This document shows, one piece after another, positions 9,038-17,269 of a DNA stretch of 64,000 nt. This DNA is from Gemmatales bacterium (GTDB lineage Bacteria; Planctomycetota; Planctomycetia; Gemmatales; HRBIN36), in contig JANXCQ010000004.1 of NCBI GenBank assembly GCA_025060195.1, forward strand, positions 62,001-126,000. The letters are read 5' to 3'. Position 1 is the first letter of the stretch. Each line of letters starts with the position of its first letter. The position numbers and the translations under genes were made by a program. The notes beneath the pieces are model-generated. The model did no database searches, was not told the origin of the DNA, and saw only the letters and a program-made list of their open reading frames with translations.

Positions 9038-11374
9038 ATGAACCATCCTATTCCTTTGCATTCATCGGACGAGCACGGAGATATACCTCCGAGTTCAGCT
9101 GACCAGGGGGCGACGAAAACTTGCGTTCCGTCGCTGTCGCATCGGGTCCTTCGCGTCGCGTTGATCGGTAACCCGAATACTGGGAAGACCACCCTGTTCA
9201 ACGCCCTCTGCGGACTCAGACAAAAGACAGGTAACTATCCGGGGGTAACAGTAGAAATCAAGAAGGGCCGATTGAATTACGGCGACCACGAGTTGGAAAT
9301 TGTCGATTTGCCGGGCACTTACAGTCTATCACCTCGAAGCCCGGACGAGATGCTAGCCGTGGAACTAGTCCTCGGTTTGCGGCCCGACGAACCAGCACCC
9401 GATGTCTTGTTGAGTATCGTGGATGCCTCCAATCTCGAACGCAATTTGTATCTGACCTGCCAGTTACTCGAACTCGGAAAGCCAGTGGTGGTTGCGTTGA
9501 ACATGATGGACTTGGTAGCTCGACAAGGCCGCGAAATCAATGTCAGCGCGTTGCAGCACCGCCTGGGTGTCTTGGCTGTACCGACTCAGGCCAATCGCCA
9601 AATCGGTTTGGAATCCCTCAAGAGGGCATTACTACAGGCAGCCAGTTTGCCGCCTCCGCCTAGACCAGATATATTCCCGGCTCCCGTGGAAAGCGAACTT
9701 GAGAATCTCCGCACGTGGCTCAGTGAGCGACCTCATTTGCGGAGCGCTCGAAAAGTTGGCGCAACGGCCTCCTGGCCGCGGTTCCTTTTGCTGCGCTTAC
9801 TGCTTGACTCTGGTAGTGCGGTGGAGCGACGTTTTCGTGAGCAGTATGGTGAGGAAATCTCAGCGTTCCTGAACGCGGCACGGCAGCGGTTGTCCGAGCA
9901 GGGCCTCTCGACCGCGGGTCTAGAGCCACGGCTGCGTTACGCTTGGCTGCGCGAACGCTTGCGTGATTGTGTGCACCAAGTCCGACCGCCCGCTTTCAAC
10001 TGGACGGACCGCATTGACCGCCTGCTGACCCACAAACTCTGGGGCACGTTGATCTTTTTGAATTTGATGTTCTTTGTGTTCTGGTCAATTTTTCGCGCAG
10101 CCGAGCCGCTAATGCACGCGCTGGAGTTCACCATTACCGAGGCGGGCGAACTCGTGGCCGACTGGGTGCTACCTCAGCCGGGTATCTTGCGGAGTCTGTT
10201 CTTGGATGGCGTAGTCAAGGGCGTAGGCAGTGTTTTGGTGTTTTTGCCCCAGATTATGATTCTGTTTGGCTTCATTACCGTGCTGGAGGACTGCGGTTAC
10301 ATGGCGCGAGCGGCCTTTCTCATGGATAAATTGATGGCCAAGTGCGGATTGAGCGGCAAATCGTTCATCCCCCTCCTCAGTTCGTTCGCTTGTGCAATAC
10401 CGGGAATCATGGCCACACGGGTCATTGAAGATCGCCGCGATCGGTTAGCCACGATTTTGATCGCGCCTCTGATGAGTTGCTCCGCGCGGCTGCCGGTTTA
10501 CAACCTGATGATCGCTACATTTATCACGACTAATACCTTTTTGGGATATTGGCTACCTGCATTAGTGCTCTTATCCATGTATCTGATTGGGGTTGTGTTA
10601 GCTCCTCTGATAGCCTGGGCGCTGAAGCGCACGGTGCTGCGGGGCGAAACTCCGATCTTCATCCTCGAATTGCCACCCTATCAGCTGCCAGCTTTACGCC
10701 TAGTGGCCTATCGCATGGTAGAACGGGGCTGGGCATTCGTACGGCGTGCAGGCACGCTGATCCTGGCCACCATGATTCTCGTCTGGGCGCTTTTATATTT
10801 TCCACGTACTGGAATCGATGCTCACGGCAATGTGGTCAATTTCGAATTAGCCTGCGTGGAATTGTTAGCGCGACGTGATGCTGCAGCAGACGAGCAGGAA
10901 AAGGAACATTGGCATCAGCAATACTTGGAAACGCAGGCCCAATGGCGGCGTCAGAGCTGGCTTGGCCGAGCGGGACGCTGGCTCGAACCGATACTTCGGC
11001 CGTTAGGTTGGGATTGGCGGATTGGCATGGCAGCGCTGGCCAGTTTTCCGGCGCGGGAGGTGGTCGTGGGCACGCTGGGCATCATTTTCGGGGTCGGTGA
11101 GGATTTTCATGACGAAGCTGAATCGCGTCAGCTCCGCCAACGGTTGCAGCAGGCGACTTGGGAAGATGGCACGGATCAGCCTTTGTTTAGTGTCCCGGTG
11201 GCTTTGTCCTTGATGGTATTTTTCGCGCTGTGCAGTCAGTGCGTCTCCACTTTGGCCGTAATCCGACGGGAAACCAACAGCTGGGCCTGGCCCATTTTCA
11301 CCTTTGTGTACATGACATTCTTAGCATATTTCGCAGCGCTCCTGGTTTATCAGGTTGGCAGCTTACTAACCTAG
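9038..11374 (+). CDS. feoB: Ferrous iron transporter B
   Basis: A 778-residue inner-membrane Fe(II) permease. After an unusual polar leader of about 38 residues the GTPase domain begins: G1 GNPNTGKT at 44-51, G3 DLPGTYSL near 92, G4 NMMD near 155. A helical segment follows, then a membrane domain from about residue 335 with the two Gate regions; the conserved PLLSSFACAIPGIMATR and APLMSCSARLPVY motifs are present. A soluble insertion precedes the last helices. The ATG has a weak ribosome site and the leader is longer than usual; Met starts closer to G1 are not available. It is the core of the feoA-feoA-feoB operon. Confidence 0.96.
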   Translation: MNHPIPLHSSDEHGDIPPSSADQGATKTCVPSLSHRVLRVALIGNPNTGKTTLFNALCGLRQKTGNYPGVTVEIKKGRLNYGDHELEIVDLPGTYSLSPRSPDEMLAVELVLGLRPDEPAPDVLLSIVDASNLERNLYLTCQLLELGKPVVVALNMMDLVARQGREINVSALQHRLGVLAVPTQANRQIGLESLKRALLQAASLPPPPRPDIFPAPVESELENLRTWLSERPHLRSARKVGATASWPRFLLLRLLLDSGSAVERRFREQYGEEISAFLNAARQRLSEQGLSTAGLEPRLRYAWLRERLRDCVHQVRPPAFNWTDRIDRLLTHKLWGTLIFLNLMFFVFWSIFRAAEPLMHALEFTITEAGELVADWVLPQPGILRSLFLDGVVKGVGSVLVFLPQIMILFGFITVLEDCGYMARAAFLMDKLMAKCGLSGKSFIPLLSSFACAIPGIMATRVIEDRRDRLATILIAPLMSCSARLPVYNLMIATFITTNTFLGYWLPALVLLSMYLIGVVLAPLIAWALKRTVLRGETPIFILELPPYQLPALRLVAYRMVERGWAFVRRAGTLILATMILVWALLYFPRTGIDAHGNVVNFELACVELLARRDAAADEQEKEHWHQQYLETQAQWRRQSWLGRAGRWLEPILRPLGWDWRIGMAALASFPAREVVVGTLGIIFGVGEDFHDEAESRQLRQRLQQATWEDGTDQPLFSVPVALSLMVFFALCSQCVSTLAVIRRETNSWAWPIFTFVYMTFLAYFAALLVYQVGSLLT

Positions 11375-11414
11375 GGGCAACGGTCACCTGGGCGAGTCGA
11401 AGAGCAGGTCAACC

Positions 11415-11555
11415 ATGCAAGAGTGGATTGTGCTGACGATAATTTTCCTGGCCTGTGTTTATCTAGGTTGGCGAGCGTACCACGGTTGGGTGAATAACGT
11501 CTCGGGCGGGTGTGGCTCGTGCCGACTAGGAAAAGGGAAGCAGCACTCGGCCTAA
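11415..11555 (+). CDS. FeoB-associated Cys-rich small membrane protein
   Basis: A 46-residue protein starting MQEWIVLTIIFLACVYLGW: one membrane helix followed by a short tail with CGSC and a basic end (LGKGKQ). This matches the FeoB-associated Cys-rich membrane proteins found directly after feoB in many bacteria, whose role may be to help Feo assembly or metal hand-over. It begins 40 bases after feoB in the same direction. Recognition rests on size, helix, CxxC spacing and position. Confidence 0.75.
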   Translation: MQEWIVLTIIFLACVYLGWRAYHGWVNNVSGGCGSCRLGKGKQHSA

Positions 11556-11717
11556 CGCTAATAGCACCGAATGACGGTTAGGTCGGCGTGCTGAGGTAGA
11601 AGAATTTTTTATAATAGGGAGGAGACCTAAGCCGGTAGAACGTAAGGTATGACTTGGCAAGGAGTTATGAAATCTATCCAGTTGTGGGGAATGCAATAAA
11701 TTTTTTCAACTTCATGC

Positions 11718-11749
11718 TTGACACGTGAATGAGCGATGGTAGTATAAGA
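11718..11749 (+). promoter_or_regulatory. Likely promoter upstream of the ROK kinase or a small RNA
   Basis: A perfect TTGACA (11718-11723) is followed by TATAAG (11744-11749; spacer 20) or the overlapping TAGTAT (11740-11745; spacer 16). Transcription would begin near 11756, about 148 bases before the ROK gene and just ahead of a strong hairpin. The 348-base gap between the feo operon and the ROK gene holds no credible gene otherwise. Confidence 0.45.
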
Positions 11750-11781
11750 AATGGTTTGTCCCGGCCTCTTCTCTGTTCCGG

Positions 11782-11827
11782 CCCCGCTGCTAGTCCTGGC
11801 CCTCAGGCTACAGCGGGGTTCATTTTT
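11782..11827 (+). terminator. Strong hairpin with T-run: attenuator, small-RNA end, or terminator
   Basis: The left arm CCCCGCTG-C-TAG-T-CCTG (11782-11798) pairs with CAGG-CTA-CAGCGGGG (11804-11818) around a 5-base loop, giving 15 pairs with two one-base bulges. TTCATTTTT (11819-11827) follows directly. The structure is typical of intrinsic terminators. It sits between the promoter at 11718 and the ROK gene at 11904, so it could attenuate that gene or end a small RNA of about 70 bases. It may instead simply terminate the feo operon. Confidence 0.6.
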
Positions 11828-11903
11828 AACGCTCCTAGTTTTCGCGTGCACGAGGTGTTATTATCATGGTTTAGCGAAGTAGCTCTCGGGAGGTAGGTGG
11901 CCG

Positions 11904-12896
11904 ATGAGTGGCGAACAGCTCTATATTGGCGTAGACGTCGGCGGGCAAAGCATCAAGGCGGGGGTGGTCAATGAAGAGGGGCGTCCTCTAAGTTCGATCA
12001 GCGTACCTACTGAAGCATGGAAAGGCCAGGAGCACGGTCTGAGGCAAATGGCATTAGCAGTCGAGGAAGCAGCTCGCGCAGCCGGGCTGTCCTTAGACCA
12101 GATCGCCGCTATTGGCGTGGCCACTCCGGGCACTATGGACATACCGCGAGGAATTATTCTTGACCCGCCCAATCTGAAGCCGTGGAAAAACGTCCCTGTA
12201 CGGGACTATATTCACCAACGATTCGGGAAACCGACCGCCTTTCAAAACGACGCCAACGCCGCAGCTTACGGCGAATACTGGGCGGGCGCGGGCCGGGGCG
12301 TTCGCAGTTTGGTGCTGTTTACTTTGGGCACGGGCATAGGTTGCGGAATTGTTGTGGATGGGCGGATCCTCGAAGGGGAACATAGTCATGGTGCGGAAGT
12401 TGGTCACATCATCATCGAAATGTCGCAACCGCGTCGCTGTGGTTGCGGCGGACTGGGACATCTCGAAGCGTATGGCAGCGCCACCGCATTAGCCCAACGT
12501 GCCAATGAAGCCCTAGCCCGAGGAGAGCCATCTTCATTACGCACACTGTTCCAAACCAAGGGACAGCTGACGCCCGAAGACGCGGGGGCAATTTTCCAGG
12601 CCGCCGACCAAGGCGATGAATTAGCACAGCGTTTAGTCGAGGAGACAGCTTTCTATTTGGCCGTCGGCGCGGTCAACATGATGCACACCATCGACCCAAA
12701 CATGATCGTGTTCGGCGGCGGCATGACCCGCGCAGGGCCAGCCTTTCTCGAACGGATTCGCTATCATGCCCAACACATGGCGTTCCCCGTGCCCGCAACG
12801 CACACGCAAATCGTGTATGCGCAGCTAGGGAACGAAGCGGGATTCATCGGCGCTGCAGGCTGTGCACGCATGTTAGTCCAGCGGCCACGGATGTAA
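11904..12896 (+). CDS. ROK-family sugar kinase, probable glucokinase
   Basis: A 330-residue cytoplasmic ROK protein. The phosphate-binding motif DVGGQSIKAGVV (about 10-21), the sugar/catalytic region FQNDANAAAYGE (Asp near 112), TLGTGIGCGIVVDG and a zinc-site region CGCGGLGHLEAYGS are present. The likely reaction is ATP-dependent phosphorylation of glucose to glucose 6-phosphate. The third zinc Cys of the usual CxCGxxGCxE motif is His here. A GGGAGG-type ribosome site precedes the ATG. It is a single gene with its own promoter and hairpin leader. Confidence 0.85.
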   Translation: MSGEQLYIGVDVGGQSIKAGVVNEEGRPLSSISVPTEAWKGQEHGLRQMALAVEEAARAAGLSLDQIAAIGVATPGTMDIPRGIILDPPNLKPWKNVPVRDYIHQRFGKPTAFQNDANAAAYGEYWAGAGRGVRSLVLFTLGTGIGCGIVVDGRILEGEHSHGAEVGHIIIEMSQPRRCGCGGLGHLEAYGSATALAQRANEALARGEPSSLRTLFQTKGQLTPEDAGAIFQAADQGDELAQRLVEETAFYLAVGAVNMMHTIDPNMIVFGGGMTRAGPAFLERIRYHAQHMAFPVPATHTQIVYAQLGNEAGFIGAAGCARMLVQRPRM

Positions 12897-13189
12897 AGTT
12901 GTTCCTACGTAGCTCATTCCTAGGATCGCCGCTGTCCTGCCGCGAGTGGGCCACCATCTGCACCAATCCGTTCGCGGACTTGACTAAGTGTAAGGAAGCA
13001 ATGCTCACAGTGATCGCTCCAATAATCTTTACGAGGCTACGGAAGCAGCCGGCGTTTCCAACTCATGGCTGCCGCGGTATAGATTTACGAGACAGTGCAC
13101 TTGTGAAACTTAGATGTGCCTTTTTTCCCATCAGGCTTCCGACCACGAAGGCGCAAACCGATTTTCTCTGCTAGCTCAAGGCACTGCTC

Positions 13190-14089
13190 ATGGAAATCAC
13201 CATTCTCGGCACGGCCAACGCCTGGGGGCCCAATCCGTTCCTTCATGACTGGAACCTGGAGGCCCTTTCCGGGACGCTGTCGCACGGCCAGACCGTCCGC
13301 TTTCGAGAATACTGCACCTCGCTTCTCTTTCGTTCCCATCTGGGGCAGTCCATCCTGGTGGACTGTGGCCCCGATTTTCACGCCCAGCTCTGGCGTTTTC
13401 GGATTCACGAACTCCACGCCATTTTGCTGACGCATAGCCATTGGGATCACATCGCGGGCCTGGATTATTTGCATCACTACCGCTACGCTCCCTGGGCCCA
13501 CGAGCGGCGTCCCTCGATTCCACTATACGCCACGCCAGCATGTCTCGAGCAGGTCTTCAATGCTAAGGGTTTTCATTACCTGATAAAGAACCACATCGTC
13601 GTTCCCCACGAACTGGCCGTGGGTCAAGCTGTGCCTATCGCCGGGCTGACCGTAACGCCGTTCGCCGTGCAACACGGCACGTCCGCCCCGGAAGCGGTCG
13701 GCTTCGTTTTTGAGGAATGGCGTGAGGGGCAGGTACGCCGAGTGCTCTACAGTGGCGACTTCGCTCAATTGCTGCCCCCAACCCAGGATTTTTTCCATAG
13801 GCCTTTCGACTTGGCCATCCTCGAATGCAACCAATGGTCGCCCCGCAATAACGACCATATCTCGTTTCAAGAAATCTTGGAGTTACTCAAACACGGCGTG
13901 CTCGCGAACAGCCTGCCGAGGCAACTGACTTTAGTGCATTTCGGCGACCAAGGCCCTTGCGGTCCGGGCTCCGGTTATCAGGATTGGCGCGAGTCGGCCA
14001 TCCAGCAACTACGCGATGCTGGACTCGAATGCGTCATTGCTAACCCAGACGCACTCATCGGCTACGAGGGGCTCACGTTTACCCTGTGA
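13190..14089 (+). CDS. Metallo-beta-lactamase-fold hydrolase, PhnP-like
   Basis: A 299-residue MBL-fold protein. ITILGTANAWGPNP starts the fold, DCGPDFHAQL precedes the metal motif THSHWDHIAGLD (near residue 82), and YSGDFAQ, LECNQW and LVHFGDQGPCG supply later ligand regions. The pattern LVDCGPDF-THSHxDHIxGLD is close to PhnP-type phosphodiesterases and related PqqB-like hydrolases; the exact substrate is uncertain. The coding region stands alone: the 293 bases before it hold no recognisable gene and decayed sequence follows it. The ribosome site is weak. Confidence 0.8.
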   Translation: MEITILGTANAWGPNPFLHDWNLEALSGTLSHGQTVRFREYCTSLLFRSHLGQSILVDCGPDFHAQLWRFRIHELHAILLTHSHWDHIAGLDYLHHYRYAPWAHERRPSIPLYATPACLEQVFNAKGFHYLIKNHIVVPHELAVGQAVPIAGLTVTPFAVQHGTSAPEAVGFVFEEWREGQVRRVLYSGDFAQLLPPTQDFFHRPFDLAILECNQWSPRNNDHISFQEILELLKHGVLANSLPRQLTLVHFGDQGPCGPGSGYQDWRESAIQQLRDAGLECVIANPDALIGYEGLTFTL

Positions 14090-14431
14090 ATAAGGAGTAC
14101 GGGCCTATGCCAGCTGGTTGATAATGGCGGGTTCTGGTGCTCGTTTCACTATCAAACGAACGTAGCCTAAGAACCTTTGCCATCAGCGAGCGATGCGTTG
14201 TCAGCGCCATTATCGACCGCAACAGAGTCTATGCGTCGCCAAACTTAGAAGCGAACATATTCACAGCTTCGATCGTGAAGTACTTCCCGTCCTATGCGGT
14301 TACCCCCTATTTTTCAAGTTAGCAGCGAACAAATCCAGAGCTTTGCAGCCATGGCAAGCGCATCGTTTCTAGTTTCTTACAAGCGCCGAGCTAACCTCCT
14401 TTCCGCGCGTATTCCTCGAGGTTGAGGAAAA

Positions 14432-14640
14432 TCAGGTCGGAGGCTGTTTCATCAGAATTGATACGAGCTGAGCCGCTTCCCGCTCACAAGCTCCGAGGCA
14501 TTCACTGAACCAGTAGGAGACCAAAGGCAAGTCGTGTCCTACTGCAAACGCGGCGATCAAGACGAAGCATAACATGAATGAGATGGGACAAGCGAACACC
14601 AGAGGTTAATCGTGTCGCACTGCAAACGGCGCTAGATTTC
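14432..14640 (-). pseudogene. Remnant of a hydrophobic protein with a 26-residue repeat
   Basis: The minus strand reads FAVRHD, a stop (14606-14608), PLVFACPISFM, and later FAVGHDLPLVSYW in the same frame, ending at the TGA at 14432-14434. FAVxHDxPLV thus recurs exactly 78 bases (26 codons) apart with a hydrophobic stretch between. In-frame conservation at the protein level suggests a former coding gene. I do not recognise the family. Confidence 0.35.
14532..14634. repeat. Direct repeat pair, about 23 bases, 78-base spacing
   Basis: TCGTGTCCTACTGCAAACG at 14532 and TCGTGTCGCACTGCAAACG at 14610 differ at two positions, and both continue into a GGCG end. They underlie the 26-residue repeat read on the minus strand. 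Confidence 0.6.
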
Positions 14641-14882
14641 CGCATCTAGTGCGATTAGTCTCAAGAACACCAAACTTGCGCCGCCGCGCACCTTCCAAGG
14701 ACTGGCCCGGCGAGGGACGGTTATTTGCCCCTTGAGCAAATAAAAACTGTGCGACGCTGTTTAGCTGTCTTTCAACTAGACCTGCTGTGTTTCGCCTATT
14801 TGCCCTTTGCGGAGGTCAAAAGCATGCGAAAGGATGCAAATTCTGAAGCGTCGGCGTCTGCGCGGACCCCAGTGCCCTAGCC

Positions 14883-14987
14883 GCCCTATCAAGTTCGATA
14901 CTTCCCAGCCATGACACGGCAAGCTTCACAAGCAGTATTTTCAGGTGTGACCTAATGGTCCCTGTCAAGTTCGGTGCTTCCCAGCCG
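14883..14987. repeat. Direct repeat pair, about 27 bases, 76-base spacing
   Basis: TCAAGTTCGATACTTCCCAG (from 14889) and TCAAGTTCGGTGCTTCCCAG (from 14965) differ at two positions; similarity extends upstream through CCCT. The minus strand reads LGSIELDR and LGSTELDR in these copies, so they may be a second protein-level repeat. There are only two copies, so this is not a CRISPR array. Confidence 0.55.
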
Positions 14988-15019
14988 GCCAAAAACGAAG
15001 GAATTAGCTGGACGCAATA

Positions 15020-16150
15020 GGGTATCCCGCCGGACATTCGTGCGTCTTAGGATTGTGTGATTGAGAGAGAACTGAGGCGCGGTGGTATGGGGGTTATTTA
15101 CCAGGCCTGAGATGTGCGGCGTAGACGCCGTCGTGCCGTCAAGATGGCCCTGAGTGGTTCCTACGCTGACCCTGTTTAGGTGGCCCAATTCGTCGCCGAA
15201 TCGCATGCTACTGCCCGCTTGCAACAGCCAAGAATAATGCAAATCGGTGAGATTGGTGAGCATGCGGCAAGAATCTTGGCTCATGTCGAAATAATACGAT
15301 CCGGCGGACGGGTGGCATTGAACGCCACTAAAATCGGGTTTGTGGGATGTTCTTTGCTCATGTTGGAATGATACAGTTTGTGGCAAAGATAAGAATGAAC
15401 GGAACGAAATCTGAGCTTAGGGGACATGCTTTCCTCGCGTTGGAATAGTGAGGCGGAGGTCAGCTCCGCGATAAGCTGCGCCTGCGCTGACGCTGCCGCG
15501 TCATGCCGTTTAGTCGCTCAACCACCTGGCCGACACCCTTCAAGTCAATTGAGACCTCAATTAGTACATAGCGACTTTAGATTCGGAAATATCCTGGTCA
15601 CCGAGCGAAACGAGCTGATGATTACCGAGTTTGGGTTAGCCGGGAGGTTAGACAAGGAGAGCATCACTTAATTGCGGACAATGATGAGCACACTGCCATA
15701 CATGGCTTGTCCCCCAAGTGGTGGTGGCACAGAAGGATGACGGACTAGCTGCAGACGCTTATGCTTTGGTGCAATTCTCCACCAATGTGTGACAGCTGAC
15801 CGCCGTTTTGAGCAGCCACGCTTTGGGGTACCCTCAAGCAACTGGTCCATGATGAGCCTGTATCGTTGTGCCGAGCCAACCTCATCATGCCAGCTGACTC
15901 TAAACCATCCCGCATAAGTGTTTGCACAAAGACCCGAGGCAGTGCTGTGAAACCGCATGTGAGTTGGGCCGGGACTCAGCATGCTTTCTCACCGGTGAGC
16001 CAGTCGTAGCGTGCCCAGCGAACAGGGCGCGAGCGTTTCATCAAATGGGTGAAACGTGGGTCCTTAGTGGCTGATCGTTTGGTCACGATGCTGTTGGTGG
16101 CCACTAACGGAGAAAAGCCCTCGCCTGTTGAAAGCGCTAGGGTGCTATAA
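15020..16150 (+). pseudogene. Decayed Ser/Thr protein kinase (Gemmata type)
   Basis: A kinase domain can be followed in order across stops and frame changes. The Gly loop region IERELRRGGMGVIYQA starts at 15060; the VAIK-like AVKM has its Lys at 15141-15143; VAQFVAESHATARLQQP and QIGEIGEH follow. The catalytic loop is LVHSDFRFGNILV (HRD now HSD), then ITEFGLAGRLDKES (DFG now EFG), TLPYMA (APE region), FGAILHQCVT, TLKQLVHDEPVSLCRAN, LHKDPRQ, ACELGRD and RFIKWVKRGSLVA, the juxtamembrane region. Stops lie at 15108, 15177, 15669 and 15738; frames change near 15825, 15915 and 16025. The sensor part that would follow is gone. Order and completeness of motifs make chance unlikely. Confidence 0.85.
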
Positions 16151-17269
16151 GCACGTGGCTATTTATGTAGGTTTTTGCTATCGGAGCACTCTCCTGGCTA
16201 CTACTAGTTGGGACGCTACCATGCGTCTTCGGGATGCCTTCGCGAATAAACAACTACTTAGGACTCCTCGCACAGTTTGACTGCTTTAGCTAGGCAATCG
16301 CCGGATGGGTATTGTCCCAATACTCACATAACCGTTTGTCTATCCCGACTACCAATCTTGCTCTGCGTCTGGCCCCATCATCCACGACTACTTTTTGAGA
16401 CCGTTACCCATCAACAGCTCCTTAGCTATAACGGCTAATATGTCTAAATTTGCCTAGGTCAGAAGCTTTTACAATACCTTTCCTCTAATCTAATTTAGAC
16501 TTCCCCTTAATCTGATAATTTCTCTGCGCCTGTCTGTATAATCTATCGCTAAGTCTTAGTTGTGGTCCCTAATGGAAAACCTATAGGACATCGGGCAGGA
16601 GATATATTCTAGTTGCCAGTGTCACTGTTAGGATTATTAGTGCGAAATCGTTGCTCGGAATCGCATATATGAGACTCCATACGACTAGTAACTGAACCAC
16701 AAAAAGCTGCTGCCGCTCTAATAATATTGTCCCCACTCGCGTCCCATTTGATAGCCTGGATACTGACGTCCTTACTGATCTAACGGATGATGAATTCTTG
16801 CGCGCTCCAGACAACGAAAAGCTCCCTAGTTGTAAGACCATTATTGCGCCGACAAATATAAATGCCTGCTAACTGTTACAAGTTTAGCTAAATGGGGCAA
16901 TCGCAATATGGTCTATATGTTCCGCAATACATATTGATACAAAACTAACATCTGGGAAGCTTAGGCTTCTTTCGATTCACTTTGCAGTTGATGCTTAGAA
17001 TAAGCTGGTCGGAACCAAAAAGTCTTCTACCTGCTCAGGCCTTAATAATTTTTAGCTGGTTTGAGTTTAGACATAAGCATGTTCCTAGGATTAAGACCTC
17101 TCACGACTCCACCGGGAATGTCTTAGTAATGAAGCTAATCAACCTGTTAGTGCAGCGTGCAAACAAGAACGAGTATGACCTAGTGCAGCCTAAGTGGCCT
17201 AGTGATAGATTAGTAATGTCTATCTAGCGATGGCCTTCTGCGTTGTGCCCTATGCCAGGAATAAACACG
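16151..17269. other. Gene-free, visibly AT-richer stretch
   Basis: No recognisable coding remains, RNA gene or transposon ends were found here. From about 16400 the base composition is clearly AT-richer than the flanking genes, and stops are frequent in every frame. It follows the kinase remnant and precedes the end of the convergent fumarase gene. It may be old pseudogene sequence eroded beyond recognition or transferred DNA. Confidence 0.5.

Larger units (their letters stand above)
14090..15019. other. Region without an intact gene; repeat and gene remains
   Basis: No credible intact gene lies between the MBL hydrolase and the kinase remnant. The stretch contains a minus-strand hydrophobic coding remnant (14432-14640), two short duplicated segments with 76-78 base spacing, and a perfect 8-base-pair hairpin (TTATTTGC, 7-base loop, GCAAATAA) at 14721-14743. 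The stop density in all frames is that of non-coding DNA. It is best read as eroding former coding sequence. Confidence 0.55.

Noticed and set aside
14532-14987. Possible CRISPR array
   Set aside because: The repeat pairs have only two copies each, differ between pairs, and no cas gene is near.
15668-15982. Open frame on the minus strand, 104 codons
   Set aside because: It is the antisense of the kinase remnant, whose plus-strand reading gives conserved motifs.
16581-16841. Minus-strand open frame with hydrophobic C-terminus
   Set aside because: Located in AT-rich, gene-free sequence; no start site or family resemblance.
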